Shown: positions 1-9,021, counted from the stretch's first letter. The stretch: DNA of 64,000 nt from Mesorhizobium sp. RMAD-H1 (GCF_014191375.1 NZ_JACHWN010000011.1:94037-158036), one strand, 5' to 3'. Translations and numbers: made by a program. The notes: generated by a model from the letters alone, not told the origin.

Positions 1-1
1 G

Positions 2-2905
2 AACAATGTCAGCCTTGATGATCTGCTGGCGACCAACAGGATCGAGCTCGGCACATCAGGTGCGGCGATCGAGCCCAACGAGGTACTGATCGTGCCCACG
101 AGTTCACCGGAAATCGTGGCGAACGGACCTGTCGGCAGCAACGGCATACCGGAGGGCGAGGCGGCCTTCATCAGCGATCTCTACGAGCGGGGCAACGAGC
201 TTGAATATGCCGATGACCCTTCGCAGATCGACTATGACGCCGAAACCCGCGCCATGCAGGAGGAGGTCGGGACATATCTCGACAGACTGCCCGAGCAGGA
301 ACGACAGGCGGCGGCACTGCGCCTGGCTGAGAACGACTGGCGCGATGCCGGCCCAGCCGGAACAGCCGTGACTGCGGCCATAGAGGAGCGCGGTCTTGCG
401 ACCAATCGGGAGGACGTCTTCGCTGGCGAAATCTATGATCGCGGCAACGAAATCCAGTATTCGGATGATCCCGACATCGATTATCAGGCTGAAACGGCTG
501 AAATCACCGGCGACGTGAAGGATTATATCGGGCAATTGCCGGAAGGCGAGCGCAGCGACGTCCTGCAGCGGCTTTTTGATCGCGAATGGCAGGATGCTGC
601 GCCCGCGCAGACGGCGATCGAGAACGCAGCAAACGAGCTCGGCATCACCTTGCGTCCCTCCACCCATGCCGGCGTGGAGCTCGAAGGCCGGGCCCGTCAG
701 ATCATCGATGCGGCCAATGCAACGGGAGAGCCGGACAAGGCTTTCCAGCAACTGAGTGAATCATATGCCTCGGCGCCTCCCGAGCTGCAGCAGGTGATCC
801 TGCGTTCCGCCGATGCCGATCAGCTGATCCGCAACGCCGCCGAATGGGCAACGCGGCCGCTCGCCAACTATGATCCGGAGACCGCGACCAGCGATCAGGG
901 CGATGCGGCGACGGTTATGGCGAACCTGGAAAAGCTGACGGACGGTGTGGATCCGAAACTCGCCGTCGATCTCCTGTCCGCGTCGATGCCGACCATCGAA
1001 GCTGCAAATACCCGGCGCCAGGAGGTGATCGGTAGTGAGTTGATCGGCCTCAATGGCCAGACGGACCTGATGAAGATCATCGACCGCATCGGCGGCACGC
1101 CGGGCGCTGACGCCATCGTCGAACGCTTCGCCGCATTGGGCGGCTATAACATAAACGCCATACCGCCGGCGATCGCCAACGGCTCTCGTCTGGATTATCC
1201 GCTGGCGGTGGCCGCGGAATATGGGGCCAGCAGCCCGGATTTCGTCACCCAGAACATCATTCCGAATGTCGAGCAATATGCCGTCACGGTGAATGGCAGC
1301 GTCGACGCCTATGCGACGCACATGCAGGAACTGCAGTGGCTGATCGCCAATCACGGGCCGACGATGACGCCGGAACAGCTCGAGCAGGCCGTCGAGGATT
1401 ACAAGGCGGAAAAAGGACCTGAATGGCAGGCGACCGAAGAACGCCTGGAAAACGATATTGCCGAACAGGGCGAGAAGCTGCTCACGCAGCTGACGGCGCT
1501 CGGCAACCTGCCCCCGGAACTGGCATCGCAGCAATCCGCGGTCAATGACCAGATCAGCCAGATCCTGTCGGACGAGAAGACGGCGATGGCGATCGATATC
1601 GCCATGAAGAAGAATCCCGAATTGCTCGACAACCCGCAGGTCGTCAGCTTCCTGGGTGGCCAGGCCCGCCTGACCGACCGTGGCCGCAAGCTGGCTGAGG
1701 AAGCGACGACGCAGATCATCCGGCGCACGGTTCTGCCATCCTTCAGCGAGCTCGACGCGAACAATCCTGCCAGTCTCGAACGAGCCCGGGCCAGCCTCGA
1801 AAACATGAAGGGCAGCACGCTCTCGTCCTTGCTCGGCATTCCGGAAAGGGACATGAACCGGGCTATTGATGCCGTCAAGCAGTCCCTGCCTGAGCCTGGC
1901 GATACGGTCGAGCAGGCCAGAGCCAAGATGGCGCAGCTGGACAGCGACCTCAATGGGCTGAGAAGTTCAAGCGGCATCCAGTCCTTCGCGAACAGCACCG
2001 TTCCCGGTCAGCTGCTGCGCATGGTCGGGGTCGCGGCGACGGGCGCGACACTGGCCAATTCGGCAACCAATTTGCAGAACGACCCAACTCTGAAGAACGG
2101 CCTCAAGGTCGTCATCGATGCCGTGGGCCTTGGCCAGCGCACGATCGAAATCCTTGGCGGAATGGACCGCCTCGATACGGATTCAGCCGCCGTGCGGCAC
2201 TTCGGCAGCAGCCGGACGCCGGCGGTGAAGTTCCTCGGCGCGCTCAGCGGAGGATTTGACGCCTGGAATGCCGTCGACTATTTCAGGGCCGGCGATCCCC
2301 TGATGGGCGGCTTGTCCGCGGCGGCGGCCGGCGGCACGGTCATGGCTGCGCTCGGCACGGGCACGATGTTCGGTCCGGCCGGACTGGTGATTGTCGGTGC
2401 TGCCGTCGTCGGCCAGATGATCGTCACCGATACCCGGGCGTCCAACGTCTATATGACCGATGCGTCAAAGCACTTCCTGGAGCATGCAGGTCTTGACGAA
2501 GATGTGGCGGGTGCCCTGGTCGATCAAAGCGGCGATGGTTTCAGCGCCGTGCCGCTCCTTGCCCGCTATGCCGAGATGAAAGGCTTCGAGCTCGACCAAC
2601 CGGCGGATCGCCAGCAGTTCATCGATTGGCTGAACAATATGCCCCATGAGAGCCTGGAAGCGCTTCGGGACAATCTGCATCACACGCTCGATGATTTCGG
2701 CGGCGATATCTCGAAACTGACCCCCACTGCCGACAACGACTTCCAATATACCGATCCAGAAGAATTGAATTATCAATATACCGGTACGCCGGTCTATGTG
2801 CCGAGTCTTGCTGATAGTATTCGGTCCGGCGATGCCCATCCGTCGTCGGTGGCGCAGATCGACGTGGTCTTGTCACAGCTTGGTATCGATGTCCCCGTGG
2901 CGTGA
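2..2905 (+). CDS. Large LysM-containing protein, 5' end outside window; possible T3SS-associated secreted protein
   Basis: The frame is open to the left edge, so this is the 3' part (967 codons) of a longer gene. An internal GTG at 92 should not be taken as the start, because the codons before it (2-100) read as the end of a LysM domain (VSLDDLLATN, then a VLIVP strand). Two related copies of about 78 residues follow (161-397 and 413-643), each with a (Y)ERGNE/YDRGNE, DD(P), IDYxAET pattern. The middle is mostly helical and Ala/Gln-rich. A Gly/Ala-rich hydrophobic stretch at about 2300-2430 could enter a membrane. The C-terminal 200 residues recall HrpK-type T3SS effector/translocator proteins, but that is a weak recollection. 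It converges on the sct operon. It could be a translocator, an effector or a peptidoglycan-active accessory protein. Confidence 0.75.
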   Translation, partial: NNVSLDDLLATNRIELGTSGAAIEPNEVLIVPTSSPEIVANGPVGSNGIPEGEAAFISDLYERGNELEYADDPSQIDYDAETRAMQEEVGTYLDRLPEQERQAAALRLAENDWRDAGPAGTAVTAAIEERGLATNREDVFAGEIYDRGNEIQYSDDPDIDYQAETAEITGDVKDYIGQLPEGERSDVLQRLFDREWQDAAPAQTAIENAANELGITLRPSTHAGVELEGRARQIIDAANATGEPDKAFQQLSESYASAPPELQQVILRSADADQLIRNAAEWATRPLANYDPETATSDQGDAATVMANLEKLTDGVDPKLAVDLLSASMPTIEAANTRRQEVIGSELIGLNGQTDLMKIIDRIGGTPGADAIVERFAALGGYNINAIPPAIANGSRLDYPLAVAAEYGASSPDFVTQNIIPNVEQYAVTVNGSVDAYATHMQELQWLIANHGPTMTPEQLEQAVEDYKAEKGPEWQATEERLENDIAEQGEKLLTQLTALGNLPPELASQQSAVNDQISQILSDEKTAMAIDIAMKKNPELLDNPQVVSFLGGQARLTDRGRKLAEEATTQIIRRTVLPSFSELDANNPASLERARASLENMKGSTLSSLLGIPERDMNRAIDAVKQSLPEPGDTVEQARAKMAQLDSDLNGLRSSSGIQSFANSTVPGQLLRMVGVAATGATLANSATNLQNDPTLKNGLKVVIDAVGLGQRTIEILGGMDRLDTDSAAVRHFGSSRTPAVKFLGALSGGFDAWNAVDYFRAGDPLMGGLSAAAAGGTVMAALGTGTMFGPAGLVIVGAAVVGQMIVTDTRASNVYMTDASKHFLEHAGLDEDVAGALVDQSGDGFSAVPLLARYAEMKGFELDQPADRQQFIDWLNNMPHESLEALRDNLHHTLDDFGGDISKLTPTADNDFQYTDPEELNYQYTGTPVYVPSLADSIRSGDAHPSSVAQIDVVLSQLGIDVPVA
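161..643 (+). repeat. Tandem duplication of a ~78-residue protein module
   Basis: Two imperfect copies (161-397 and 413-643) encode modules of the same layout: Tyr-Asp/Glu-Arg-Gly-Asn-Glu near the start, an acidic DDP, IDYxAET, then a helix ending in LPExER and a W(R/Q)DA turn. They are separated by only a few codons, which suggests internal duplication. Confidence 0.7.
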
Positions 2906-3066
2906 GCAGGCTTCCGAATTCACGTCAGCTGTCAGGCTGTAATGAGACGATAGGGTCGGCTTTGCTGACAATCGCATACCATGTTTTCAACGGCGTTTCC
3001 GCTCGCGGATGCTTGCTCCAAAACATTCGTGACGTGGATTCACGATTATCTGCATAAGATTGTTTA

Positions 3067-3081
3067 TTCCCAAATTGGGAA
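3067..3081. other. Short palindrome in the convergent intergenic gap
   Basis: TTCCCAA-A-TTGGGAA is a perfect 7-base inverted repeat with a one-base centre. It lies between the LysM gene stop (2905) and the sctT stop (3094). It is too tight to fold as a normal terminator, so it may be a protein-binding site. Nothing else clear was seen in 2906-3093. Confidence 0.3.
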
Positions 3082-3093
3082 CAAGTCGGGTGC

Positions 3094-3936
3094 TTAATCT
3101 TCCGATCCAGCATCGGGGGACGGGCTGTTGGAAACCACGGCGCGCAACGCATCGAACGTGCCGGACATGTTTCCTATCTGCGAGAGCATGAGGGGTACGA
3201 GGAACATCGCGTAAAGCAGGATCAGCACGCAGAACAGCAGGTTCTTGATAGCCAGCGAAAGGTCAAAGATGTGCAGTTGCGGTGACAGCCGCGACAGATA
3301 GGCGAGCATCAGATCCGCAATCAGCAAGGCCAGCACGACGGGTGCGATGAGGAGCAGGGCGATCTGCATGATCCGGTCGAGAGCGCCTAGAAGGGCGGAA
3401 ACGGCCTGTGATCCCATGACGGGCGTGAAGCTGGCGATCGGCCATAGATCGTAGCTCCTGTAGAAGCCTTCCAGGAGCAGGAGAAACCCGCCGGACATGA
3501 AGAAGAGCGCCACGAGCGATATGCTGAACAGCGTTGCCGAAATGCTCGCCTCATTTATCGCAAGCGGGTCGACCAATTGGGCGGATGTCGAGCCCCGCTG
3601 CAGGTCGACCAGATCGCCGGCGACCTCCGCCGCCCAGAACGGGATGCCGAAGGCGATCCCGATGATGATCCCGACCACGAATTCCTTGACCATCAGACCG
3701 GTTATGGCAACGCTTGTGAGGTCACGGTGTTCGGCCATGGCGGCAAGGATGCCGGGGACGACTGGAATGCTGATGGCGATCGCCACGCCCGACCGGAGAA
3801 GACCGGTGAGGCCCAGACGTGTGAACGCCGGCGTCACCACCACGAGCCCGAGCGCGCGGGACATCGCCATCGCGGTCGCAATCAGCAGGGGATAGGCGAA
3901 TTCGAGGATGGAGAAGGTGGCGGTTGTCGCGTCCAT
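3094..3936 (-). CDS. sctT: T3SS export gate protein SctT
   Basis: Inner-membrane component of the export gate (SctR5-S4-T1), which opens the secretion channel for unfolded substrates. The 280 residues match the family length. Several hydrophobic segments are visible, with the conserved cytoplasmic stretch between them (FWAAEVAGDLVDLQRGSTSA), a hallmark of SctT/FliR. The last segment reads LLFCVLILLYAMFLVPLMLS. It is the last gene of the leftward operon, 8 bases after sctS. Rhizobial name rhcT. The short charged tail ends in acidic residues. Confidence 0.96.
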   Translation of the reverse strand: MDATTATFSILEFAYPLLIATAMAMSRALGLVVVTPAFTRLGLTGLLRSGVAIAISIPVVPGILAAMAEHRDLTSVAITGLMVKEFVVGIIIGIAFGIPFWAAEVAGDLVDLQRGSTSAQLVDPLAINEASISATLFSISLVALFFMSGGFLLLLEGFYRSYDLWPIASFTPVMGSQAVSALLGALDRIMQIALLLIAPVVLALLIADLMLAYLSRLSPQLHIFDLSLAIKNLLFCVLILLYAMFLVPLMLSQIGNMSGTFDALRAVVSNSPSPDAGSED

Positions 3937-3944
3937 GGCGGCGC

Positions 3945-4223
3945 TCAGCGCGTCACCACGGGAAAGGCGTCAAGCACATGGCCCGCGAGATTGGTCACGT
4001 GCAGGGCAAGCGCCGGTCCGAAAATAATGAGCACCAGCATCACCGCGACGAGCTTGAAGGCCTGCGGCAGGGTCTGGTCCTGGATTTGCGTCAATGCCTG
4101 TATGAGGCCGACGCTGATGCCGATCAGGATGGCGATGCCGAGGGCGGGGGCCGAGACCAGCAGAACCGTCAGCAGCGCATTCTGCATCTGGGAGAGAAAG
4201 ATGTCCTGCCCCATCCCGCTCAC
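3945..4223 (-). CDS. sctS: T3SS export gate protein SctS
   Basis: A 92-residue protein with two transmembrane helices, the standard FliQ/SctS size. The loop between them carries the conserved LIQALTQIQDQTLPQAFK region, where the family normally has a Gln-rich 'QALTQIQEQTL' signature. It packs four copies around the export gate. Its ATG overlaps the sctR stop by four bases (4220-4223), so translation is probably coupled to sctR. Rhizobial name rhcS. Confidence 0.97.
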   Translation of the reverse strand: MSGMGQDIFLSQMQNALLTVLLVSAPALGIAILIGISVGLIQALTQIQDQTLPQAFKLVAVMLVLIIFGPALALHVTNLAGHVLDAFPVVTR

Positions 4224-4873
4224 CCGTAGCTGAGGATGAGGCCGTGCATCAGGCGCGACCAGCCGTCAACGGCGACGAACAGGAATATCTTGAGCGGGAT
4301 GGAGATCAGCGTCGGCGAAACCATCATCATGCCCATCGCCATCAGCACGTTCGAGACGATGAGGTCGATGACGAGGAACGGGATGTAAAGCAGGAAGCCG
4401 ATCTCGAATGCCCGGGTGAGCTCCGAGCTGACGAAGGAGGGGATCAGCACCACCAGATCGTCCGGCCGCAGATCGGCACGCGCTTCCGGCGACCAGACGT
4501 TTTCGGTGGCGTTCAGGAAGAACTCCTTCTCCTTGTCGTCGGTAAACCGGGACAGATGCTCCTGCAGCGGCGGCCGCAGCCGCTCTGCGGCTTCCCTGAT
4601 CCCCTCGAGCGATTGCACATCGATGGGACGGCTCTCGAGCAGGCGGTACATGTTCCCGACCAGGGGCGTCGTCACATAGACCGTCAAGATCAGCGCAATT
4701 CCGTAGAGCACGAGATTGGGCGGCGACTGCTGGATGCCCAAAGCATTGCGGATCAGGAAAAGCACGATCGATATCTTGAGGAATCCCGTCATGGTCACGA
4801 CCGCGAGCGGGATGAGCCCGATGGTCGAGACCAGCAGAATGATCGGCAGCAGATTCGAGGAGGCACTATCCAT
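4220..4873 (-). CDS. sctR: T3SS export gate protein SctR
   Basis: 217 residues, FliP/SctR family, five copies in the export gate. Seen directly: an N-terminal helix (LLPIILLVSTIGLIPL), the conserved MTGFLKISIVLFLIRNALG segment, a soluble periplasmic part, then VLIPSFVSSELTRAFEIGF and a C-terminal helix pair. The start is taken at 4873 (Met-Asp-Ser-Ala), not at an in-frame upstream codon, because the upstream codons read as sctQ antiframe and the family begins close to the first helix. The ATG overlaps the sctQ stop by eight bases (ATGGATAG). Rhizobial name rhcR. Confidence 0.96.
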   Translation of the reverse strand: MDSASSNLLPIILLVSTIGLIPLAVVTMTGFLKISIVLFLIRNALGIQQSPPNLVLYGIALILTVYVTTPLVGNMYRLLESRPIDVQSLEGIREAAERLRPPLQEHLSRFTDDKEKEFFLNATENVWSPEARADLRPDDLVVLIPSFVSSELTRAFEIGFLLYIPFLVIDLIVSNVLMAMGMMMVSPTLISIPLKIFLFVAVDGWSRLMHGLILSYG

Positions 4874-5138
4874 TTTCGGCGATACGCACCACTCGAACGC
4901 CCAGGCCTTCACCGATCTTGACCAGATCGCCTTTGCCGATGCGCCGGCCGTTGACGAGGATATCGACCGCGCCATCGATGCCGGGGGCCGTCAGGAGCAG
5001 GCTGCCTTCCCCCAATTGACGGATTTCACCGAGGGAGAGTTCGCGGCGGCCGATCTCAAAAACCATTTCCACCGGAAGATCGTCGAGATTGATGTTATCC
5101 GCTTGCGGCTTGCCCGAGGATCGGCTTTTCGTTTCCAT
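4866..5138 (-). CDS. Candidate internal translation product SctQ-C (90 residues)
   Basis: Within sctQ an in-frame ATG at 5138 is preceded by AGGGA with a six-base gap. Translation from it would give a 90-residue protein that begins just before the C-terminal SpoA domain. Known precedent: YscQ and SpaO are made in full-length and C-terminal forms from internal starts, and Pseudomonas has separate HrcQA/HrcQB genes. The site is seen in the sequence; its use is inference. Confidence 0.4.
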   Translation of the reverse strand: METKSRSSGKPQADNINLDDLPVEMVFEIGRRELSLGEIRQLGEGSLLLTAPGIDGAVDILVNGRRIGKGDLVKIGEGLGVRVVRIAENG

Positions 5139-5927
5139 GATCGTTCCCTGATTTTGATTGGATTTCAGCCAAGGACTGGCAGCCCTGTAGCCATCGGGAC
5201 CTTTGACGGCACGTGCGGCATACCGGTTGGCCAGCAGCGCTTCCGCCTCATTTTCCTGTGCTTCATCGATGAGGACGATATCGCCCGGGCGCAGGCTGGC
5301 AAGTTCGCCTGAGGTGAGCGACTGGCGGCCGGCGGATAGCTGCAGCGTCATCGGGATATCGTCTCCAATGGCGTTTTGCGCGGGCGGGGAGACACGGGGC
5401 AGGTATATGGCCAGAATATCCAGCGCATCGATCGGCAGATGCAATTCGGCGATTGCCGAGACATCGCCCGACATCACCTGCCAGGCCGTCTTGATCAGCG
5501 GCGCCTCCGGTTTCCCGGAACTCTCGATATGGATCGGCTGCCCGATATCACCCTCCATCTTTTCAAGCATATTGGCCAGCGCATGTTCGGTGAGGAGCGC
5601 CAGCGAGGCGGGAGAAAGACCGGAGGCGGCTTTCCCGCCCGTCAACGGCGTGAGTATCCGTTCCACAATCATCAGGGGCAGGACGAGCTTTCCCTTCCAT
5701 GGGCCGATCGTCAGCGGCAGTTCGACAGAAGGCCGGGCGACCGATGCCGCGGGGCCTGCAATACGGATTTCCACCACTTGGCCTTCATATGCCAGACGCA
5801 GCGGCGGGCGAGGGCAATACAGCGTATTGAGGCTTCCGATGCAGCCCACGGGCAGCCTGGGCAACCATCGACCCGCTTCCACGACCTCTGACGCAGTCGA
5901 AGCCGCATTTATCTGTTCTGGCCTCAC
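4866..5927 (-). CDS. sctQ: T3SS cytoplasmic ring (C-ring/sorting platform) protein SctQ
   Basis: 353 residues. The C-terminal 75 residues are a SpoA (FliN/SctQ) domain: LDDLPVEMVFEIGRRELSLG, then GSLLLTAPGIDGAVDILVNG and ending GVRVVRIAENG. An earlier, weaker SpoA unit lies near residues 195-245 (LRPGDIVLIDEAQ). The protein forms the sorting platform with SctK and SctL. The start is a GTG that overlaps the sctO stop (GTGA, 5924-5927). An internal ATG with an AGGGA sequence before it would give a separate C-terminal product (see 4866-5138). Rhizobial name rhcQ. Confidence 0.93.
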   Translation of the reverse strand: MRPEQINAASTASEVVEAGRWLPRLPVGCIGSLNTLYCPRPPLRLAYEGQVVEIRIAGPAASVARPSVELPLTIGPWKGKLVLPLMIVERILTPLTGGKAASGLSPASLALLTEHALANMLEKMEGDIGQPIHIESSGKPEAPLIKTAWQVMSGDVSAIAELHLPIDALDILAIYLPRVSPPAQNAIGDDIPMTLQLSAGRQSLTSGELASLRPGDIVLIDEAQENEAEALLANRYAARAVKGPDGYRAASPWLKSNQNQGTIMETKSRSSGKPQADNINLDDLPVEMVFEIGRRELSLGEIRQLGEGSLLLTAPGIDGAVDILVNGRRIGKGDLVKIGEGLGVRVVRIAENG

Positions 5928-6427
5928 TTGCGTACGCGCCTTCCCGAATCGGAAGCAGAGCGTAGGGCCATCTGTTCCTCCTCTTCCAACTCGCTCTGCA
6001 TCGCCGCTTGGCGGTGCCTTTGCTCCAGATCCTTCTGTGCCATCAAAAGCACCTTGTCATGCTCACGCAGCTTCCGGCGATGTTCCCCAAGCTTTTCCTG
6101 CTGCCGCTGCATTTCGGTCGCCAGAATGTGCTCGGCGGTCTGCTCAGCCTGCTTCAGCTCATCCGCCTGCCGGGCGAGTGCGTCCATCTTTTCCCGTTCC
6201 TGCGCGAGTGCCTGGCTGCTGAGAGGCTGAAGCGCCATCTGGTCAATTGCCGCCTGCTCCTCCGCGCGCCACATGCTATCGTGCTGCGCGATGTCCTGGA
6301 GTGCCGCATGCACGCCGCTTTCCGCCTGCCGCCGAGCGCGGTTCTGCAGCAAAAGTGCATTCTCGCTAAGCGTCATGCGCATGCGGCGCAGCTTCAGAAG
6401 CCTTTCCAGATTCTGCTCCCTGGTCAT
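5924..6427 (-). CDS. sctO: T3SS stalk protein SctO (YscO/FliJ-like coiled coil)
   Basis: 167 residues, almost wholly charged helix rich in Glu, Gln, Arg and Ala with leucine heptads, and no hydrophobic membrane segment. This, and its place directly after the ATPase gene and before sctQ, identify it as the SctO stalk that links the SctN hexamer to SctV. The family is poorly conserved in sequence, so the call rests on position and shape. It overlaps sctN (ATGA) and sctQ (GTGA). The equivalent slot in rhizobia is y4yJ. Confidence 0.85.
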   Translation of the reverse strand: MTREQNLERLLKLRRMRMTLSENALLLQNRARRQAESGVHAALQDIAQHDSMWRAEEQAAIDQMALQPLSSQALAQEREKMDALARQADELKQAEQTAEHILATEMQRQQEKLGEHRRKLREHDKVLLMAQKDLEQRHRQAAMQSELEEEEQMALRSASDSGRRVRK

Positions 6428-7755
6428 GAGGCAAGTTCACCCATTCGCGCGATTGTGGATGCAAATTCGGCGGGCTCGCCGGTCTGTTGCCTCAGGAAAT
6501 CCTCGATGCGCTGCCGCTTGTCGATGGCCTCGTCCGATTTCGAATCGTTGCCACGCTGATATTCGCCGACGCGCAGGAGGAGTTCGACATCGTCGTAGCG
6601 CGCCATAAGCTCGCGAATATGGGCAGCGCTCGCCCGATGCGCCTTCGAGGTCACGCTGTCCATCAGGCGGCTGCGGCTGCGCAATATGTCGATCGCCGGG
6701 AAGTGATTGCGCTGGGCGAGTTCGCTGCTCAGCACGATATGGCCGTCGAGAATGGATTTGGTTTCCTCGGCGACGGGATCGAGCGTGCCGTCGCCTTCCG
6801 TGAGCACCGTATAAAGCCCGGTGATCGATCCGCCGGCTCCGGGCCCGGCGCGCTCCAGCAGTTTCGGCAGGGCGGCGAAAAGTGACGGCGGGAAGCCGCG
6901 CCGGGTCGGCGGCTCGCCCGCCGCCAGGCCGATCTCACGCTGCGCTCTCGCGAAGCGGGTGATGCTGTCCATGAGCAGCAGTACATGACGCCCCTGGTCG
7001 CGGAAATATTCGGCGATGGCGGTCGCCCCATAGGCGGCCTTGACACGCTCCATGGCCGGCCGGTCGGAGGTCGCGACCACGACGACGGACCGTTTTCTGC
7101 CCTCGGGGCCGAGCTGGCGCTCGATGAAATCGCGCACTTCGCGCCCGCGCTCACCGATGAGCGCGATGACGATGATGTCGGCCTGCGTGCCGCGCACGAT
7201 GCTCGACAGCAGGGCGGATTTGCCGACGCCGGGCTCGCCGAAAATACCCACGCGCTGGCCGCGCGCAACCGTCATGAGCCCATCGATCGCCCGAATGCCC
7301 AGTTGCAGCGGTTGATCCACGAGATCGCGGGCAAGCGGCTGCGGCGGTGCGTTGTGGGTCGGATAATAGGCTGCGATCCGCGCATCGTTGCCGTTTTCCC
7401 GGCTCAGGATCTCTCCCATCGGGTTGAGGACGCAGCCCAGCAGGCCGGGACCCACAGGTACTTGCAGGGCATATCCCATGGGAATGACTTCGGCCTGTGT
7501 CGACATGCCGTCGAGATCGCCGATTGGCGTCAGCACCGCCTCTTCGTCGTCGAAACCGATCACTTCTGCGGGGACCGTGCGGCCCGAGATCGGATCGCGC
7601 AGATGGCAGAGCTCGCCAATGCGCACCATCGGCACCGTGGCATGGACGATGATGCCCGTTATCCGGCGCACCCGGCCGTGCAGCGGGCGCGTCTCCGTCG
7701 TCAGCACCGCCTGGTGAAGTTGCTTCATTCGCCGGTTGAAATCGAGCGTCGTCAT
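6424..7755 (-). CDS. sctN: T3SS ATPase SctN
   Basis: 443 residues, F1-beta/FliI-type ATPase that strips chaperones and unfolds substrates at the sorting platform. Walker A is visible as GIFGEPGVGKSAL around residue 165, Walker B as VLLLMDSITRFARAQRE, and the conserved GEPPTRRGFPPSLFAALPKL and EGDGTLDPVAEETKSILDGH motifs follow. The start at 7755 (MTTLDFNRR) is preferred over an in-frame one 23 codons upstream, since that extension overlaps sctL and has no family match. One base separates it from the sctL stop. Rhizobial name rhcN. Confidence 0.97.
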   Translation of the reverse strand: MTTLDFNRRMKQLHQAVLTTETRPLHGRVRRITGIIVHATVPMVRIGELCHLRDPISGRTVPAEVIGFDDEEAVLTPIGDLDGMSTQAEVIPMGYALQVPVGPGLLGCVLNPMGEILSRENGNDARIAAYYPTHNAPPQPLARDLVDQPLQLGIRAIDGLMTVARGQRVGIFGEPGVGKSALLSSIVRGTQADIIVIALIGERGREVRDFIERQLGPEGRKRSVVVVATSDRPAMERVKAAYGATAIAEYFRDQGRHVLLLMDSITRFARAQREIGLAAGEPPTRRGFPPSLFAALPKLLERAGPGAGGSITGLYTVLTEGDGTLDPVAEETKSILDGHIVLSSELAQRNHFPAIDILRSRSRLMDSVTSKAHRASAAHIRELMARYDDVELLLRVGEYQRGNDSKSDEAIDKRQRIEDFLRQQTGEPAEFASTIARMGELAS

Positions 7756-7756
7756 G

Positions 7757-8350
7757 TCACGCATCCGCATGCATGGCCGCGAGCGCCGCCCTGATGGCCG
7801 ACAATTGCGAATCGAGCCCGGCATTCATGACCGCCACGGGACTGGCGATGACGCATTGATTGCCGGTCAGGCGGGCATCCGCCACCACGGCGAATCCGGC
7901 TTGCGCCGGCTCCGGATAGCTTTCGCCGATCAGCTTTTCCACTTCATCCGCAATATGCGGCGCAACGCTGATCGTCACCTGCTGTTCGCGGCGGAAGGCT
8001 GAAAGCGCCTGCCGGGCCAACATGCCGACGAGTTCGGCATCGCCAAAGCGCCCCAGCAGCTTCTCGACGACGGCGAGGCTGAGATCGACGACCTCCTGGT
8101 CAAGCCCGGCCAGATAGCGATCGGCCTTTGCCGTGATGCCGGCAAGGAGAGCGGCCGCCTCGCGTTCGCCCTGCTGGCGGCCGGTCTCAAACCCCTGCCG
8201 GCGGCTTTCCTCATAGGCGTCGCGCGCTGCGCTCCGCTGGCGCTCGGCTTCCTGCCTGGCGGCTTGCAGAAAGGCATAGCCGTCGCTCCAGCAATCGGCA
8301 TCCTCATGCCGGATGATCTTCACCGGCGGCTTTGGAGGGAGTGCATTCAT
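7757..8350 (-). CDS. sctL: T3SS ATPase regulator/peripheral stalk SctL
   Basis: 197 residues, SctL/FliH family (rhizobial NolV). The N-terminal half is a charged coiled coil (RQEAERQRSAARDAYEESRR) ending in a Gly/Gln pattern (GFETGRQQGERE) typical of FliH-like stalks. The C-terminal half resembles the globular domain that caps SctN. The start at 8350 (MNALPPKPP) overlaps the sctK stop by ATGA; the 22-codon extension upstream is sctK coding in another frame. Confidence 0.9.
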   Translation of the reverse strand: MNALPPKPPVKIIRHEDADCWSDGYAFLQAARQEAERQRSAARDAYEESRRQGFETGRQQGEREAAALLAGITAKADRYLAGLDQEVVDLSLAVVEKLLGRFGDAELVGMLARQALSAFRREQQVTISVAPHIADEVEKLIGESYPEPAQAGFAVVADARLTGNQCVIASPVAVMNAGLDSQLSAIRAALAAMHADA

Positions 8351-9021
8351 TGGCGGCCACCGGCGATATCTGCGGCATCGCCCGATTGTGCGAGATGTCG
8401 CGCGATTGCGAGGCATTTCTCCCGCTTTTCCACGCTGGCGGGTGGCGCAAATGAGCCGTTTTCCGGCAATTTCAATTGCAGCCAGGCCTGAAACGCGGAC
8501 GGCATCGATGCATGCCAGCTTGCAAGGCAGGCATCGCCGTCGCGTTGGATGAGATCCCTCAGCTTTTCCGGATCGTCAGGCTTGGGTTCGCCGCCGGAGA
8601 GATCGCGATGGGCGAGCGCCAGCGCGAAAGCGGTCTCGCCGACGATCGCCTTCAACACCGCAACGGCGCTGGCGCGGATTTCTCCCGACAGGACATGAGC
8701 CCAATAGACGGCGCCCGCGGACCAGGCGAAATCCTGGAGTTCGTCCGGCGTCATCAGCATCAGCCGCAGGTCGCTGTCACCAACATCCATTTCGTCGGGA
8801 AATACGGGCAGGCCATAGTAATCGGCCACCAGCCGTTCCAGACGCCTGGCGGTGCGGGGAGAAGCCGCAAGCTGCCCAGCCGCCCTCGGCGTGACGATTG
8901 CGTCGAAACAGGCGGCAATGCGCGAGGGATGCATGAAGCGCAGCGGCATTGCCGCAATGTCCGTCCATTGCTTCGCCGGCTCGCTGCCTTTTACGGCCGC
9001 CAGGGATTCTGCCGCTGTCAT
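8347..9021 (-). CDS. sctK: T3SS sorting-platform protein SctK (NolU-like)
   Basis: 224 residues between sctJ and sctL, the position of nolU in rhizobia and yscK/orgA elsewhere. SctK links the cytoplasmic pods (SctQ) to SctD. No membrane segment is seen. The text fits the family loosely (LPVFPDEMDVGDSDLRLMLM, then a GAVYWAH segment near the middle), and SctK proteins diverge strongly, so synteny is the main evidence. Its ATG overlaps the sctJ stop by four bases. Confidence 0.85.
   Translation of the reverse strand: MTAAESLAAVKGSEPAKQWTDIAAMPLRFMHPSRIAACFDAIVTPRAAGQLAASPRTARRLERLVADYYGLPVFPDEMDVGDSDLRLMLMTPDELQDFAWSAGAVYWAHVLSGEIRASAVAVLKAIVGETAFALALAHRDLSGGEPKPDDPEKLRDLIQRDGDACLASWHASMPSAFQAWLQLKLPENGSFAPPASVEKREKCLAIARHLAQSGDAADIAGGRQ

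Noticed and set aside
3577..4233. 218-codon plus-strand frame opposite sctT and sctS
   Set aside because: Antisense to conserved export-gate genes; repetitive charged composition.
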